Shown: in pieces, positions 1 through 12,155 of the stretch
Layout: each line of letters begins with the position of its first letter
How positions within the stretch are numbered: position 1 is the stretch's first letter
DNA from: Aphrophora alni
Taxonomy: Eukaryota; Arthropoda; Insecta; Hemiptera; Aphrophoridae
Direction: 5' to 3'
DNA length: 64,000 nucleotides
NCBI GenBank assembly: GCA_963513935.1
Contig: OY740766.1
Span: 1,084,001-1,148,000 of the forward strand
Notes under the pieces: model-generated
The model's database searches: none
The model's input: only the letters and a program-made list of their open reading frames with translations
What the model was told of the DNA's origin: nothing
Translations under genes and position numbers: made by a program

Positions 1-352
1 TGACAATATCTCTGTTTTTGTCCGAGCTTCTGATATCAGGTAGCTTTAACCCCCCTCTTCATGCCCCCCCGGACGTCGGCTCTAACTTTGCCCATGCATA
101 CTGTTATATATAACTTATTATGTATTGCGATTAGTGTTTAGTAATTTGTGTATAGCGTTTTGACAATGCATTCATGAAACGGCTGTCAGTGATTAAAAAA
201 ACATACAAAAAACATTAGGATATGTATGATGGTAAGACACATATATAACAATAATTAATTATATACACTATTCGAAGCTATAATATAAATTATAGAATTG
301 TTTGTAACAAGAATTATTATTATTATCTAACATTTATACCTGTTTATTACAG

Positions 353-420
353 GTTTTAATTTGCTGTATCAATGTTGAAGATGCCAGCGAGTACTTCTAA
401 CCCACCTGATGACATTGCTG
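353..420 (+). other. Candidate 5' exon of unknown gene (possibly Ask1)
   Basis: A good acceptor (TTTATTACAG ending at 352) and donor (GTATGT from 421) bracket 68 nt. These contain an ATG at 372 and 16 open codons beginning MLKMPASTS. It ends in phase 1. To join the Ask1 frame it would need an acceptor at 7619 or 7634. Both have the AG in the right phase, but their upstream sequence is a poor pyrimidine tract. It could be a 5' exon, part of another gene, or chance. Confidence 0.25.
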
Positions 421-1404
421 GTATGTTACATTTTACATCCTAAGATTACAAAGTACTTTAATTCTCTGTACCAAATGTTCTATGTTTTTTTATTTAAAAA
501 TCTTTTGTTGTTTTTTACTTTTTCCTTTTTTTTTACTTTCTTATATAAACATAGTGGTGCAAACTCATTTATGTGTTGAATAAAAAAATTGATGTAGAGT
601 TTTCAAGGAAATATCCTTTTTTACGTTCCTAAGTAAAAAACCAAGTTTTTGGAATGATGTCTATCATTAGCGTATGTCATGTATAGAGCCCAACCTGGTC
701 AATTAAGTTAGGTGAACATTTAAAATTAGTTACATTTTGGTCATATATCAAAATATTTTTTAAAAAATATCGTGATCATATTTGCTTAACTATTATACTT
801 GAGGAAAAAAATTAACAAATGGTACATATTGGTTATCTTACTTGAAAAGTGCCAGTTTAGGTGTAACCCATAAAAATGTAGGAATGGAATGGAATGGATG
901 TTGTCTTTGGAGAGTATCATCTCATTAGTCAGTCCAACGATTTTAATTAAATTTTGGTAATACATATGAAGGTGTCATCTAAACTAATGTTCCCAACTAC
1001 AGGTAAAAGACACTTTCGGTTTATTGGTTTGAAAGAACTAAAATGAACACTAATTCCCACCATTGGTGGTTGGTTATTTTAATAATCTCTTGCATTTTAT
1101 TAAATTTAATCTATATTGCATAGACTGATTGTGGGAGATATATGATTATTCTGACAGTGGATCAATGTTCATTTTTACTTTTCTTGATGGGTAACTCTGA
1201 ATTATAATTTTTGGGTAGATAATGATTAATTAAGTTTTTGGGGTTGTAAGGAAGTTAGTGCAATGTTTGTTTTTTAAAGCAATATGTGGCTTTTGACTTA
1301 ATTATCGTTCTCAAATGAAGAATTTGACTTATATTTTTAGCCCATTTTGCGGATTGTGAAAATGTAATAAAGGTCTATTTGATTTTGCTGCTAAAATTGT
1401 TATA
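421..1404. other. AT-rich sequence, nothing recognised
   Basis: No coding region, RNA gene or clear repeat was seen. There is a short run of GGAATGGAAT-type repeats near 882-900. Confidence 0.5.
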
Positions 1405-1444
1405 AAACTTGAATGAAATTATTCACTAATAATATGTTTATTAA

Positions 1445-1490
1445 CTCAAACTTGTTTCAATAACAATATCATCATCTTCAGTGATCCACA
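1445..1490 (-). ncRNA. Hammerhead-ribozyme-like motif, left arm
   Basis: On the minus strand CTGAAGA (1481-1475), one U, a 6-bp helix II (GAUGAU with GUUAUU, two or three wobbles, loop AUU) and then GAAAC (1458-1454). Helix III would be only two pairs (AC/GU). The core bases are complete. The fold is hand-made, not computed. Confidence 0.45.
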
Positions 1491-1527
1491 TGAGCTAAAG
1501 TAATTAAACTATAACTATTATTGTAGC

Positions 1528-1575
1528 TCATGCATCACTGAAGATGGCGAAATTGTTTTTGAAACACGTTTGAGT
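1528..1575 (+). ncRNA. Hammerhead-ribozyme-like motif, right arm
   Basis: CTGAAGA at 1538-1544 fits the C3-A9 core (position 7 may be any base). GAAAC follows at 1561-1565, then ACACGT, which can form a 2-bp helix III with U as the cleavage-site base. Three bases before the core (UCA) pair with UGA after the site. Helix II has mismatches in this copy, so activity is doubtful. Confidence 0.4.
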
Positions 1576-1614
1576 TAATAAACTTATTATTTCTGAGAAA
1601 TTATGTTGAAGTTT

Positions 1615-2769
1615 AATTTTAAAACATTTCACAAGCCAAGCTCAAAATTTATTCATAGAATTGTTAGGTTTGAAAAGTAAAAACTATTTGGTAATGTTTT
1701 CTTCATGTGTGTGTATATATATATATATATTCTTTGAAAAAGGAAGAAGTTATTTTGAAAGCTGATTCCCATTAGTAACAGAAAAAAATTTGATTTCAAC
1801 AATATAATACAAATAATAAGAAGGTCGATATATGATATTAATTATGTATATAATATTTATAACATATAAACACTCTATCTTAAGCTGTTATTTCATAATC
1901 AATTTTCACTAAAACACTGGCTTATTGAATACTTTCATATTTTATTTTTAATTAAGCCTTAAATCTGAAAGACTTTGGGGGAGAGGGAACAAAGGTTATA
2001 CAGTACAAAACTATTAAACTTGATGTAAGCCTACATGCATATGTATATATTATTTATATTAGGGCCTATTATTAGGTAGGCATATAATGTTTATCAGATA
2101 TTTCTTATTTTGAAGATTTTAGCCTTTAGTGTTCCTTGCACTTGACAAATGTCTTACACAATTTACAAATTCCTTAGTTTCAATTTTTTTCTGTAGCTGC
2201 AGCTTGCTTGGAATCTCATTGTTGTCCTAATTGGCTTGGGTTTAATAAAGGAGACTTAAGTTCTTATTTTTTCAGTGTGATCTATTTGTTAATTCTCAAA
2301 ACTAGATATTGCTTTATTTTATATTTCACTATATAATCACTTTTAGTACTATTCTTAAACTTATTACTGATTATATATAAATTATATTACACCTTACTTA
2401 ATTTTACATCTTTGTTTGTAAATAACTATTTGATATTATGTCTTCCCTACAATGAATTTGAATGTTTATATAGCCTATATATATATATTCCCGGTTGCAA
2501 GGCAGCACTATGTCGTCACAAGATGGCTGCCACTTTCCAAATATGTTTTGACTTCAATTTTATGTTATGATATATAACTATTAATATAGATTCTATTTCG
2601 ATATAAATTATTTTATTATCAATAAAATTGATTACAGTCTTTTAGTTAGTTATCATAAAAGCTTTGTCTTAAATGACTTCAATTGAAATTATAAATTTTA
2701 TATTATAAAAAAAAGTTAAATGGTGTAAGAGTTTTTAGATATATATATATATATCTCGAGTAATTGTTA
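1615..2769. other. AT-rich sequence, no gene seen
   Basis: Contains a short (TA)n run near 1713-1730 and several AT-rich low-complexity patches. No coding or mobile-element signature was recognised. Confidence 0.5.
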
Positions 2770-2960
2770 TAACACACATATAAATGGAAAACACAAGCAA
2801 TTATTGGAGTCCATATCTCTGGGAATTATTTTATCAACACAATAGTTCATATACATATCGTAGGGTATTATTGCAACACAAATATCAATGGAAACACAAT
2901 TAATTAGGCTATAGTCTATATCTCTGGAATTATTTTATACATATAATAGTTCATATCTCT
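2770..2960. repeat. Imperfect tandem duplication, two units of about 100 bp
   Basis: The stretch from about 2770 (ACACACATATAAATGGAAAA) to 2858 recurs at about 2876-2960 (ACACAAATATCAATGGAAAC). Both units carry TATCTCTGG, AATTATTTTAT and AATAGTTCATAT in the same order. The second unit runs into the end of the dispersed repeat that starts at 2965. Confidence 0.7.
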
Positions 2961-2964
2961 TAAT

Positions 2965-4420
2965 CTCGGGGTACTAGGTTAGTGCGGCTTTTACCAAGGA
3001 AATTAGGTATAATACCATTTAATATAAAGGACATAAAAGGAAAACAAAATGAAAGAATTAATTTTAGTTTTAGTACATGGGGAAAAATAAAAAAATGAGA
3101 TGAATGAAGTTGACAATTTATAACTGTTCAAAACTGAATAAGCTAGGTTCAAGTTTGTTATATTTTTTTTATATAGATGTTCGTATTCAGTTTTATGCTT
3201 TTATTGATTCCACTTTCAACTTGTGAACACTAATAGTTATGAAAAAGAACAGGCCACCTAGGGTTTATGATTTAAAAAAAATAACACAATGGAATGCAAA
3301 TGGAAGGATCTCACCAGTTCATAGAATCTGTCTTGTCATCATCTTCATATCAGACCAACTTCAATATATATATTAACATTCGAAATTTTCACTCAATATT
3401 ATTTCTTCTTATTATTTTCATGATGTAGGAAATATATTTTTAATTTATGTAAATTTCTTCAAAATTATTGTAGTAGCAGAAACTTGGAATGCTTCTTATT
3501 TGCCTCCAATTTTTTAACTCTCTCCCATTTCACTCTCCATCATTGTTCGACCATGTACATAGAGGTTCGAATTTATATTTGTATTTCTTTGAAATGATAA
3601 TGTAGGCTATATTTGGTTCACTAATGATATGAATATATGATTCTAATTTATTAAATGAGAAGTTGTTAATAACTTCATTTATATTTATTTCTTCTAATTT
3701 TGTAAATTAGGTTGTTAAACTATATTAAGGATCCAAATAACTTCTTTTAAAATAATATGTTGTCTTAAAACTAATATACATATTTTGATTTTAATCTTAA
3801 ATTTATCGTAAATTCCCGCATCTCAATTGTCTATGGAATCTATTTGAATCACGTGATTTAGTTGTCGGTGGGCGTGTCTTTTAAAATGTCAGTCATTTGA
3901 TTTCTTTCGGCCGCCATTTTGACTATGACTTTCTGTCGTAATTTGAAAGATTTTACCTTTATTATTGATTTTAAATAAGGACTCAGGTGACGTTTTATAT
4001 TGAGGGATATATGGATTATATCTAGGCCTGGTTTGTTTGGTCTCGAGGCTTTCTGTATTTCTACAATCGGCGAAATACTGACACTATATTTCAAACTGGC
4101 AATTTATTTGATTGACTTTGTCGTCTTGATAAAAGCAGATTATTTTTATTTCCATATCTCTGCCTTTGAGTTGTTAATTTTTACGGGTAGATCGAATATT
4201 TAGGCTTAATTTTTATATAGGTCTTCCTAGGTTTAAAATTTGGTAAGTTACGTTAATTAATTATTGTCCGGTCGAAAATCTTGAATTTGACATTGTTTTG
4301 GATTGGCGTTTCGCATTCTTGCCGCTAGGCGCGTGTATGTCGTCGTTTGAAATGAATGGAATTAATATAAATTTGCATGATAAATTATTTATTAACAACA
4401 TCTTTTTCGAGTTGTTACAG
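2965..4420 (-). mobile_element. Unclassified dispersed element, copy 1
   Basis: Its reverse complement matches 23950-25315 in three blocks in the same order: the GC-richer block around 4300-4400, the block 3870-4090, and the terminal block 2965-3003 (GTTAGTGCGGCTTT on the plus strand). On the minus strand the 3870-4090 block reads QYFADCRNTE then TKQTRPRYNPYI then [14 protein letters not shown], close to the other copy. The family was not recognised. Other short open frames in this stretch look incidental. Confidence 0.55.
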
Positions 4421-4845
4421 TTATTAAAGAATGAATTTAGATCATTTGTGTTATGTATGTGTGTAATAACTTGTCTGAGTGTTACTTCTTTTACAGTGAA
4501 AGTGTTCTACTTTGCAATCTAGGTTTATTATTTTTTGCTTTTTGTTTTTATGGCTTGAAATTAAATTTAATGGCTCTACTATTTATTATTTTAATTTATT
4601 TGCGTTTCTTTATATTTGATTTATTATTTAATTTATAATCTCTGTATCCCCTACTCTGAATATTATTAAGATACTTTAGCCTCAGCTAACCTTGTTAGGC
4701 TATGTTCCTAATTAATGAAATCCATAAACAATTATTTTCAATAAATATATATAACAATTAATAAATGAAATGATTAACTAAACTCTAATAAGTTTATTAC
4801 TAAATTACTTACGTCTTAGCAATCTTGTGTTTAGTATTTATTAAT
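4421..4845. other. AT-rich spacer
   Basis: Short open frames only, with no homology recognised. It may include more of the dispersed element whose recognised part ends near 4420. Confidence 0.4.
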
Positions 4846-4893
4846 ATATCATAACAGCTGTTTCGGTATAACATATACCATCATCAGATGAAA
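4846..4893 (-). ncRNA. Hammerhead-ribozyme-like motif of the Penelope element
   Basis: The minus strand reads CTGATGA (4887-4881), one U, helix II GGUAUA/UAUACC with loop UGU, then GAAAC (4864-4860). ACAGCUGU follows, a 3-bp helix III with a 2-nt loop, and then U as the likely cleavage base. UCAU before the core pairs with AUGA after the site (helix I). All canonical core bases are present. Very short helix III is typical of hammerheads reported in Penelope-like elements, which are thought to act as dimers. Confidence 0.7.
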
Positions 4894-5074
4894 CAACACG
4901 TTTACACAACACACTGATACACATTTCACAAAAATAAATAAACATAAAATGTTTGGTACTGCAGTACAAGTCGAAAATAATATAAAATAAAGTTGAGATA
5001 ATATAGCCACATCTTTCTAGCGTAGTGGTCAACTGTTCACTGAGGGATTATATATAATATATCTTGTTGACAGT

Positions 5075-5929
5075 CTAAAACTCATAATCTTTGACATTCT
5101 TATCTAATGTAGCAAGCGTATCATATAGACAGTTGGATGCAAAATTCAATTTATCATTTAATAAACTGTCCGGGTTGGTTTTGAATTGTTTATATATTTG
5201 GTACTCTTCTAGTACATCCATAGTTCTGCTTTTGTTTAGAATGTGAATGATTTCCAGATTACTACCAATGTACGTGTATTTATGGTCATTGTCTATCAGG
5301 TGTTCAGCGTAATTAGAGCTTATTTTAGATAAGTTATTATGTAGTAAATGTTCTTTGAATCGGGTTTTAAAACTCCTTCCAGTTTGACTTAAATATTGCT
5401 TATTGCAATTGTCACAATGTAATCTGTATACACCACATTTTGTGAATGGATTGTTGGCAACAATATTGGTGTTGGGATGAAAAATGTGGTTTAGGCTCCC
5501 AGAAGTTCGGTGTGCTATTGTATATCCATTTTCTCTGAAAAGGTTACGGATAGAGTGTTCAAGGTAGCTGCTGTATTTCATGGACACAAATTTTGTTTTG
5601 GGTGGAATTTGTTTGTGTTCAAGGGTTTTAGGTTTCTTAAGGTTTTCAATTTGTGTTTTCGAACACAATTATCCACAATATTAGCTTTATAACCATTAAC
5701 CATTAACTATTGCTATTTGTTTAATTATATTGAGTTCATTGTTGAGGTCTGCAGTGTTCATCGGTATTGAGAGTGCTCTGTGCACATAACTGTAAAAAGC
5801 TGCCATTTTATGCGATTGTGGGTGGTTAGATGTGGAATGAATGGTGTGGTTTGTTTGGGTCGGTTTCCTGAATCTCTTGAAGTTGTGTTTGGTTTCTATT
5901 TTGGTGATGGTGAGATCTAAATAATTCAA
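5075..5929 (-). pseudogene. Penelope-like C-terminal GIY-YIG endonuclease region
   Basis: The piece 5929-5696 (MNYLDLTITK...) is the post-RT linker. A stop or frame change near 5695-5668 separates it from 5668-5075. The latter has CGVYRLHCDNCNKQYLSQTG followed by RSFKTRFKEH: the GIY-YIG core (GVY and YLS in place of YIG) with the CxxC insert and the Arg typical of Penelope endonucleases. It ends at VKDYEF-stop (5075). Its length of 197 codons suits this domain. The YIG-to-YLS change may be decay. Confidence 0.85.
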
Positions 5930-7339
5930 TTAGTTATCATTTTCTAATTCGGAGGTAAATGTAAGTGACAGATGAATATTGTTTAAGTAATTATTGAAAT
6001 TGATCAGTTGTCTTTTGGTGCCGTTGAACATACAGATAATGTCGTCAACGTATCTATGGTAATATATTGTTTGCTTATAATATTTGTTGTTAGTGTTCAT
6101 AATGAATTGGGTTTCTATTTCATGTAGAAATATTTCAGCCAGCATTCCTGACAGAGGAGAACCCATTGCTAAGCCATCATTTTGTAAATATATCTTGCTA
6201 TCAAAGTGGAAGTAGTTTTGTTGGAGACACAGTTGTAGCAATTCTAATAATTCAGATATAGCTTTTTTGCTGAGTTTGCTGTTTGATATAAGATTTGTCT
6301 TGAGGATGACCAAGGTTTCGTTTATGGGTACATTAGTATAGAGGTTTGTTATGTCGAAGGAAACTAAGTTATAACCATGTTTAATTTTGACATCACTAAT
6401 TTTATTTACTAGGTCTATGGTATTAATGAGGCTATAATTAGGTTCAAGATTAATTTCGTTTTTAATAGTTCTTTCAAGAAACTTGGATATTTTATATGAA
6501 GGTGCTGTTGTGAAATTTACTAGGGGTCTTATGGGGGATGTTAGGTTTGTGGATTTTAGGTAGTGATTTTAATTTTGGTGCTGTAGGTTTCCTGATTTTT
6601 AAATGGTTTTTAATCCTTTGATCAATCAAATGTTTGCTTTCATTAATTTTCTTATTAATTTCTTTGTGGTATTTTGTCGTAGGGTCTCTGTCTAGACAGG
6701 TAATATTATTGGTAGTGAAGAAATCTAGTGTTTTACTATTGTATTCGGTAGTGTTCATTATGACCAATGAATTACCTTTGTCTGCTTTGGTTATGATTGC
6801 ACAATTATCAGTCAGTTTCTTTCTAATATTTTTTAATGCAAACAAAGTCTTTGTTGAAACTAGGTGGCTTGTTTTATTCAAATTGATCTGTTTCTGGGCT
6901 TTGTGATTAATAATGCATCTGATACTATTTTGTGTTTGTTTAGGCAAGCATTGAATAGCTTCTTCAGTATTGATAAGGGTAGATCGAAGGTCGTTGTGTT
7001 GGGTTTTTAAGTTATGTTTGAGTCCCTTATTAAGGAGTTCAGATTCTGCATCATTGAATTCAATATCAGTTAGATTGGTAATACGGGGGGAAAAATATGT
7101 TCTGAATAAGTATTTATTTCTGATTGTAATGTATTGGATAATAGTCTGTTCATTTTCTTGTCCAGGACTGATTTCTTAAGTAATACCTTGACCATGATGC
7201 GTTTGTTTACTTCTGTAAACAAACTGTCTATTTCAGGAGGAGACAAATAGTTTGCTAATTCCATATGACAATTATATAAAATTTCATTCAATTTATCTTT
7301 TTTAATATATACAATGTTCTGATTTCCTCTTTTAACCAT
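5930..7339 (-). pseudogene. Penelope-like reverse transcriptase, frameshifted
   Basis: The N-terminal piece (7339-7070) loses frame near 7070, where the next piece continues (NLTDIEFNDAE...). Visible landmarks are ITKADKGNS, LPKIHKPN, a motif-A-like SFDITNLYTNVP near 6364-6330, NDGLAMGSPLSGMLAEIFLHE (residue run broken here only by citation) near 6180-6110, and the catalytic YVDD near 6057-6045. Breaks lie near 7070, 6490 and about 6310, where the frame shifts between motif A and the following helix. RT catalytic aspartates are present, but no single frame spans them. Confidence 0.85.
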
Positions 7340-7662
7340 ATTTTTTCAGCTATTGTTTTAGTTTTTCGGGCAGCTGTGGAATTATTCTTTATTGTAATGT
7401 TAATATACTTAGGGATAATATTGCGTTTAGCACAGAACTTATATTAAACATTATGTTAAGAGTAGTGAAATGTATACGCAGTTTGGTGTTCATGTATTTA
7501 TAAACTCTAATAATTAACAAATATACAACTAATTGAATTCTATCAAATAACAAATAATTAACCAACTAATCAAATTCTAGGCCTATGGTCTAATTTTGTT
7601 ACAACATCTGTGTGGGAGATTGTTCAAGGAAAGATGGTATTAAAAATGTTTTTTGTTTAAGA

Positions 7663-7848
7663 ATGTCGCAGTGTGTCAGAAGTGTGGGGAGTGATGGTGT
7701 ATCAACGATTACTTCACAGAGACCCAGAATGGATGTCGTTTGTGTCATTGATATCCATTTACAAGATCATTTAAATCACCGAAAGAGAGCACTAGAAGAA
7801 ATAAAACAGGCTTGTACATTAGTCAATGCAAACCTACATCAAATACAG
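7663..7848 (+). CDS. Ask1: Ask1 exon 1 (first recognised coding exon)
   Basis: Codes residues 1-62 and ends at a CAG|GTTAGT donor in phase 0. From [11 protein letters not shown] onward it aligns with the start of the conserved ASK thioredoxin/TRAF-binding region. ATG 7663 is the first Met in the frame, which is open upstream only to a stop at 7591. A later Met (in PRMDVV) is possible, as is an upstream exon joined at 7619 or 7634. Confidence 0.75.
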
Positions 7849-10800
7849 GTTAGTAAATTAAACTTATCAGATATGAAAGAAGTAATCTTCAAAACACAAA
7901 TAACATTAGCAAGTTTAATAAACCCTTATGTATATCTCGGTAACATAGCTACCATCCTCAGAAGCATATAAACCAATACTGAACTAAATATGTAGTTACC
8001 ATCCTCAGAGGGATGTAAACCTTTACTAAACTAAATTTGTTGGAAACTGAAATAAATAACAAAAGCGAAGTGAAAGTAAATATTTTAACAGAGGTCAGTT
8101 AGTAATGAAACTATGTAGTTGACTTCTGTTTTTAATATAGAGGTGACTGAAATACCAGACAATTAAGGAATAAAGTAACTATCTCCTAGGTAAAAGGAAA
8201 GATGAATACTAACTACATACAATTTTAGAAAATGAATTTTATTTGGGTCGAATAAAAACTATAAACAGGCACGATTGGAGAGTCGGACTCAATTCTAAAA
8301 ATATTTATAACATATTACGACAAATTATCAAAATGGAAAGAGATCTATTTATTTTTTATTTCCAAGGTTAAAACAATTTCCATATTTAAGAATTATTATT
8401 TAGTTGTGGAGTATTTAGAGACTAACTGTCCTCTAAGTTAACTTCTTGTGAATATCCAATTCAACACTATTATTGGCAAGTAAAATTTTAAGAGTATAAA
8501 TAATTAAATTAGCATCATTTTATGATACTACAAATACATTAAGTTTTTGCCCTTACCTACATCATTCTATCGACTAGAGGCTCTTAACCTTGGAGACCTG
8601 CTGCGGATATGGGTACGATCCGGCGCAGACATTCCGCATAACCCTCTCCCAGATTTTCAAGGTCTCCGAGGGGAAGATCCTGACACCACCGCAACTGCGG
8701 TGATTTTCGCGGTATATTTTCACTAATCCCTGTACATTAACTATAACACTGGTATTTCTTTCTGTTTCAGCATGATAAATTTATTGAAAATAGGTTATAG
8801 AAGTTTTATTTTTTATTTTACTTAAACTCTCATCGTTTTCCTGGCTAAATAACAAGTGTTTTTAGGCATAGTTATTTGTAGGCTAATCTAGGGATTGAGG
8901 AAGTTAGTCAAAATGATAAATTGTATAATAATGGATTAGTATAAATATTACTCACCATGCATGTAGTACCTAAGTTCCTCTTATGTATTTTTGACACAGA
9001 TTTATAATTTAAAATTAACAATCATCATAAATGAAAGAATATACTTTATAAAACTGTTATATATAAATAATAAATACCCTGTACATGTAAAATTTTAAAA
9101 AATATATATTTAAGTTACTAGTTTATATCTGAGAAATTATTAATTGGTTTCAAAGTGTGTATGTACTAAATTGAAACACACAATACTATAGCTAGACTAA
9201 AGTTACAGTTAGTTGACTATCATGGATAAACCAATCTCAGTGTTTCCTAATGTTATATAAAACTGATACAATCATTATTCACATGAGTATTTTTACAGTA
9301 TGACTGATCTATAATGGAAATAATTCTGGGAGAGGATTAATTTTCTGATTATTGTGATTCATTCCTTCACTGTTCATATCTCAAAGTGTTGCTAATAGTT
9401 GTGCTAACGTGATTTTATTATTAAATTATAAATTTAATGCAAGATTACATATATTTCATTTAATTAATAAATGTGTGTCTTTTATATGCCGTTTTTAGTT
9501 TGAAAAATTGGATTTTGGTGAGACTAACGTGTTGACAACATTTTATAATGCTGATGTTGCTTTAGTAGATTTATCATTACAACTTCAACAAAGTTCATTG
9601 TTTTACCACTTGGGTGTCCGAGAAAGTTTTGGAATGAAAGAAAATTTATTGTTGTACAATGATATTGATACTGAAAACACATTGAGGCTTAAGGTAAGTA
9701 AGTGTAGTACAAGCTAAATAAATGTTTTATTTTTGAGTAATTTTTCACATGATTATAGTACTTATTATTCACTATTATAAGCTAATTTTAAGTTTATAAA
9801 TGTAATTTTGTTTTTATAATTTACATAAATATAACTTTTATAAAAAATTTATTTGTGTTCACTGAAGTTTTGTGAAATGGCAACTATATAGAATGGTTTT
9901 TTTCCTAGCTGTACCATTACAATAGTATAATCGTAAATAGTGCTTAATTTAAGTAAATAATAATTCAAATACTACCTGATATAAGAATTCCAAAGACGAT
10001 AATAGATCATACAAGAAGAACCATTTTATTGGTGTGATTTTTCTAAATATTATAAGCATGTTATGTATATTATTTTCTGTACAAAATAATATATTGTATG
10101 AAGCTTCTTGAATAGACCTATGCAGTAGTTTACTATTTTGAAGTTGTGTTTGGTAGTAACTTTTTCTGAAATATTGTTTTATTCCAAGATAACTTTAATA
10201 ATATATATAATTCAAAAGCGACAGATTGAAATTAGCAATGGTAGGCTTTTTTATACCTCTTAGATTTCTAATAGAATGAACAACAAATTTGCCAGAAGGT
10301 GAACCTACACAAATTTGTTACAACATTTTAGTACAAACATTTTCACAATAATCTCCAAAGTAGTTTTTGTTTAATATTTTATAGAGCTCTCTAATAAGAG
10401 TATAAATTAGTTCTTTCTAGTAAAAAGTATAAAGTATGATGTAATTTACCTGAATTATTAAGTTCCATCTATAGAGTCCCTACCTACCAGCACAATGCTA
10501 GGGTTCACTGTACATTCATTTCTTTGTTAAAGATTTAACTTGACAAACCAATTAATACTTTTATTTACTTATCAATGTGCTAGCATATTGCTATTTTTCA
10601 AAGTTTATAAACAACAATAACAATTTTCAAAAACTTTATTAAATTTCCTTTTCCGAACTAAAACCAATTAAAAAAAAAAATCAGAATGATCAGATGTATC
10701 CTCTTTACTTACCAAATAGTTGGCCAATTTTCATGCCGTTTTCGTTAACTCTTCCTTGGATGGTCTAGTTGTTCATGACAGAGTCTGATTTTTGAAATTT

Positions 10801-12115
10801 TATTGTTAAAACTTAGACAATTTTGTTGTTAATGTAGCAAAAACTTGGTATTTTCATCATTGCTGAACACAAATTTGAAACTAACATTTTAAATTTGTGT
10901 TCATTTCAAGTGTAAAATGATATATTTTTTATTAATATATATTAGTTGGTAAATTACTGTTAGTTAGTTTCTGAACTATTCTACTTTTCAGGTATAATTT
11001 AATTTTAGTAGTTGTATAATTGTTATAATTCCATTGTCATTGGTGTTAAGGCCATTTAGTCTTCACTACCAACCCTAAAGCTACTCCGAAGGATTGTATA
11101 CCATACTGTAAAACTTAACTAAATTATAAATTGTTATTTTATCCTCTGTAGTCTTTTTATCCTTTTATTATTTTTAAAACTTGTAAAAAAAATTTTAAAT
11201 GACGTTTAGTTATTATGAATTTAATGCTTTTTACTGTACGAAACTTTAAAGTCAAATTTAGTTATTATTATATTAGTTATTGGTTTAGCCTTCAGTTGGC
11301 ATAGTAGTTAATAAATGACAGAGTTAGGTTCAGTTTCTATGGAGGCCAAAGGAATTAGACTTGCTCACAATTATTTACTCCATATTAGATCCATGTGGTG
11401 CATAGTCAAGAGAGGCTTATAAAACCTATAGTGCTGAAAATGGAAATCAAATAATTACCAATAATAGGTTTCAGTTGACAAAGTTTATAGGTATAATTAG
11501 TCTATAGAAATCATGTACAAGCTTGTGTTGATTGTATTTACATAAATTATTTATTTCAGCTATCTTGTGGGAGTTACACATTTCTTTCATATCGTCTTAA
11601 TGATTGTAATTCCTGTATAACTACCAATCCTGCCGCAGAAAGACTGGCTGGCATTGATGCCAACTCTGAAACTCAACAATCATTAGCAATTAAACTCAAA
11701 AAATTATTACAAGACGTTGAAGTCCAATCAAAGTAAGTTATTTATTTTATTTGAAACAAACCTTACAGAACTGCCTTAGTTATTTTTAAATCTTGGTAAT
11801 TTTATGTGTTGGTGGAAGTTATTTTACAGCCTAAATTTTATAATTCTTTCTGTACAAATGCTATAAAAGCACATATTTCCCTTATTTGTTGATTTCCAGC
11901 ACAAAATAAATTATATTTGAATGGTCTAAATGCCAATTAGTGGTATCTAGAGAATTATTGAAACTCTTAATATAAATGTTTTTTTTTTTCATTTGCATGT
12001 TTTGTTTTCTAAACATCAAATCAATATTTTACATAGTAGTAAACAACGGTGAAATCATACTACTTATAGACCATGAGTATGTGGCTTATGTAAATGATAA
12101 GTGAAAATAAGATTT

Positions 12116-12155
<40 letters not shown>

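Larger units (their letters stand above)
1405..1614. repeat. Imperfect long inverted repeat carrying hammerhead-like motifs
   Basis: Left arm about 1405-1498 and right arm about 1524-1614 are reverse complements with some mismatches; for example TTTATTAACTCAAAC on the left answers GTTTGAGTTAATAAA on the right. Each arm holds a CTGAAGA...GAAAC hammerhead-like core: 1538-1565 on plus and 1454-1481 on minus. The layout resembles terminal repeats of Penelope-like elements with the coding part lost. Confidence 0.75.
4846..7345 (-). mobile_element. Penelope-like retroelement, broken and probably 5'-truncated
   Basis: Minus-strand pieces in order give an N-terminal region (7339-7070), a fingers/linker region ending LPKIHKPN (about 7069-6490), reverse transcriptase (about 6490-5930), a bridging segment (5929-5696) and a GIY-YIG endonuclease (5668-5075). 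A hammerhead-like motif follows at 4893-4846. RT plus C-terminal GIY-YIG plus hammerhead defines Penelope-like elements. Several frameshifts split the reading frame, so it is dead. No second terminal repeat was seen above 7345. It lies head-to-head with Ask1 exon 1, about 300 bp away. Confidence 0.85.

Noticed and set aside
7612..7662. GTG-initiated start for Ask1 exon 1
   Set aside because: GTG is not a usual start in animals; ATG at 7663 is the first in frame, or the upstream residues come from a spliced exon.
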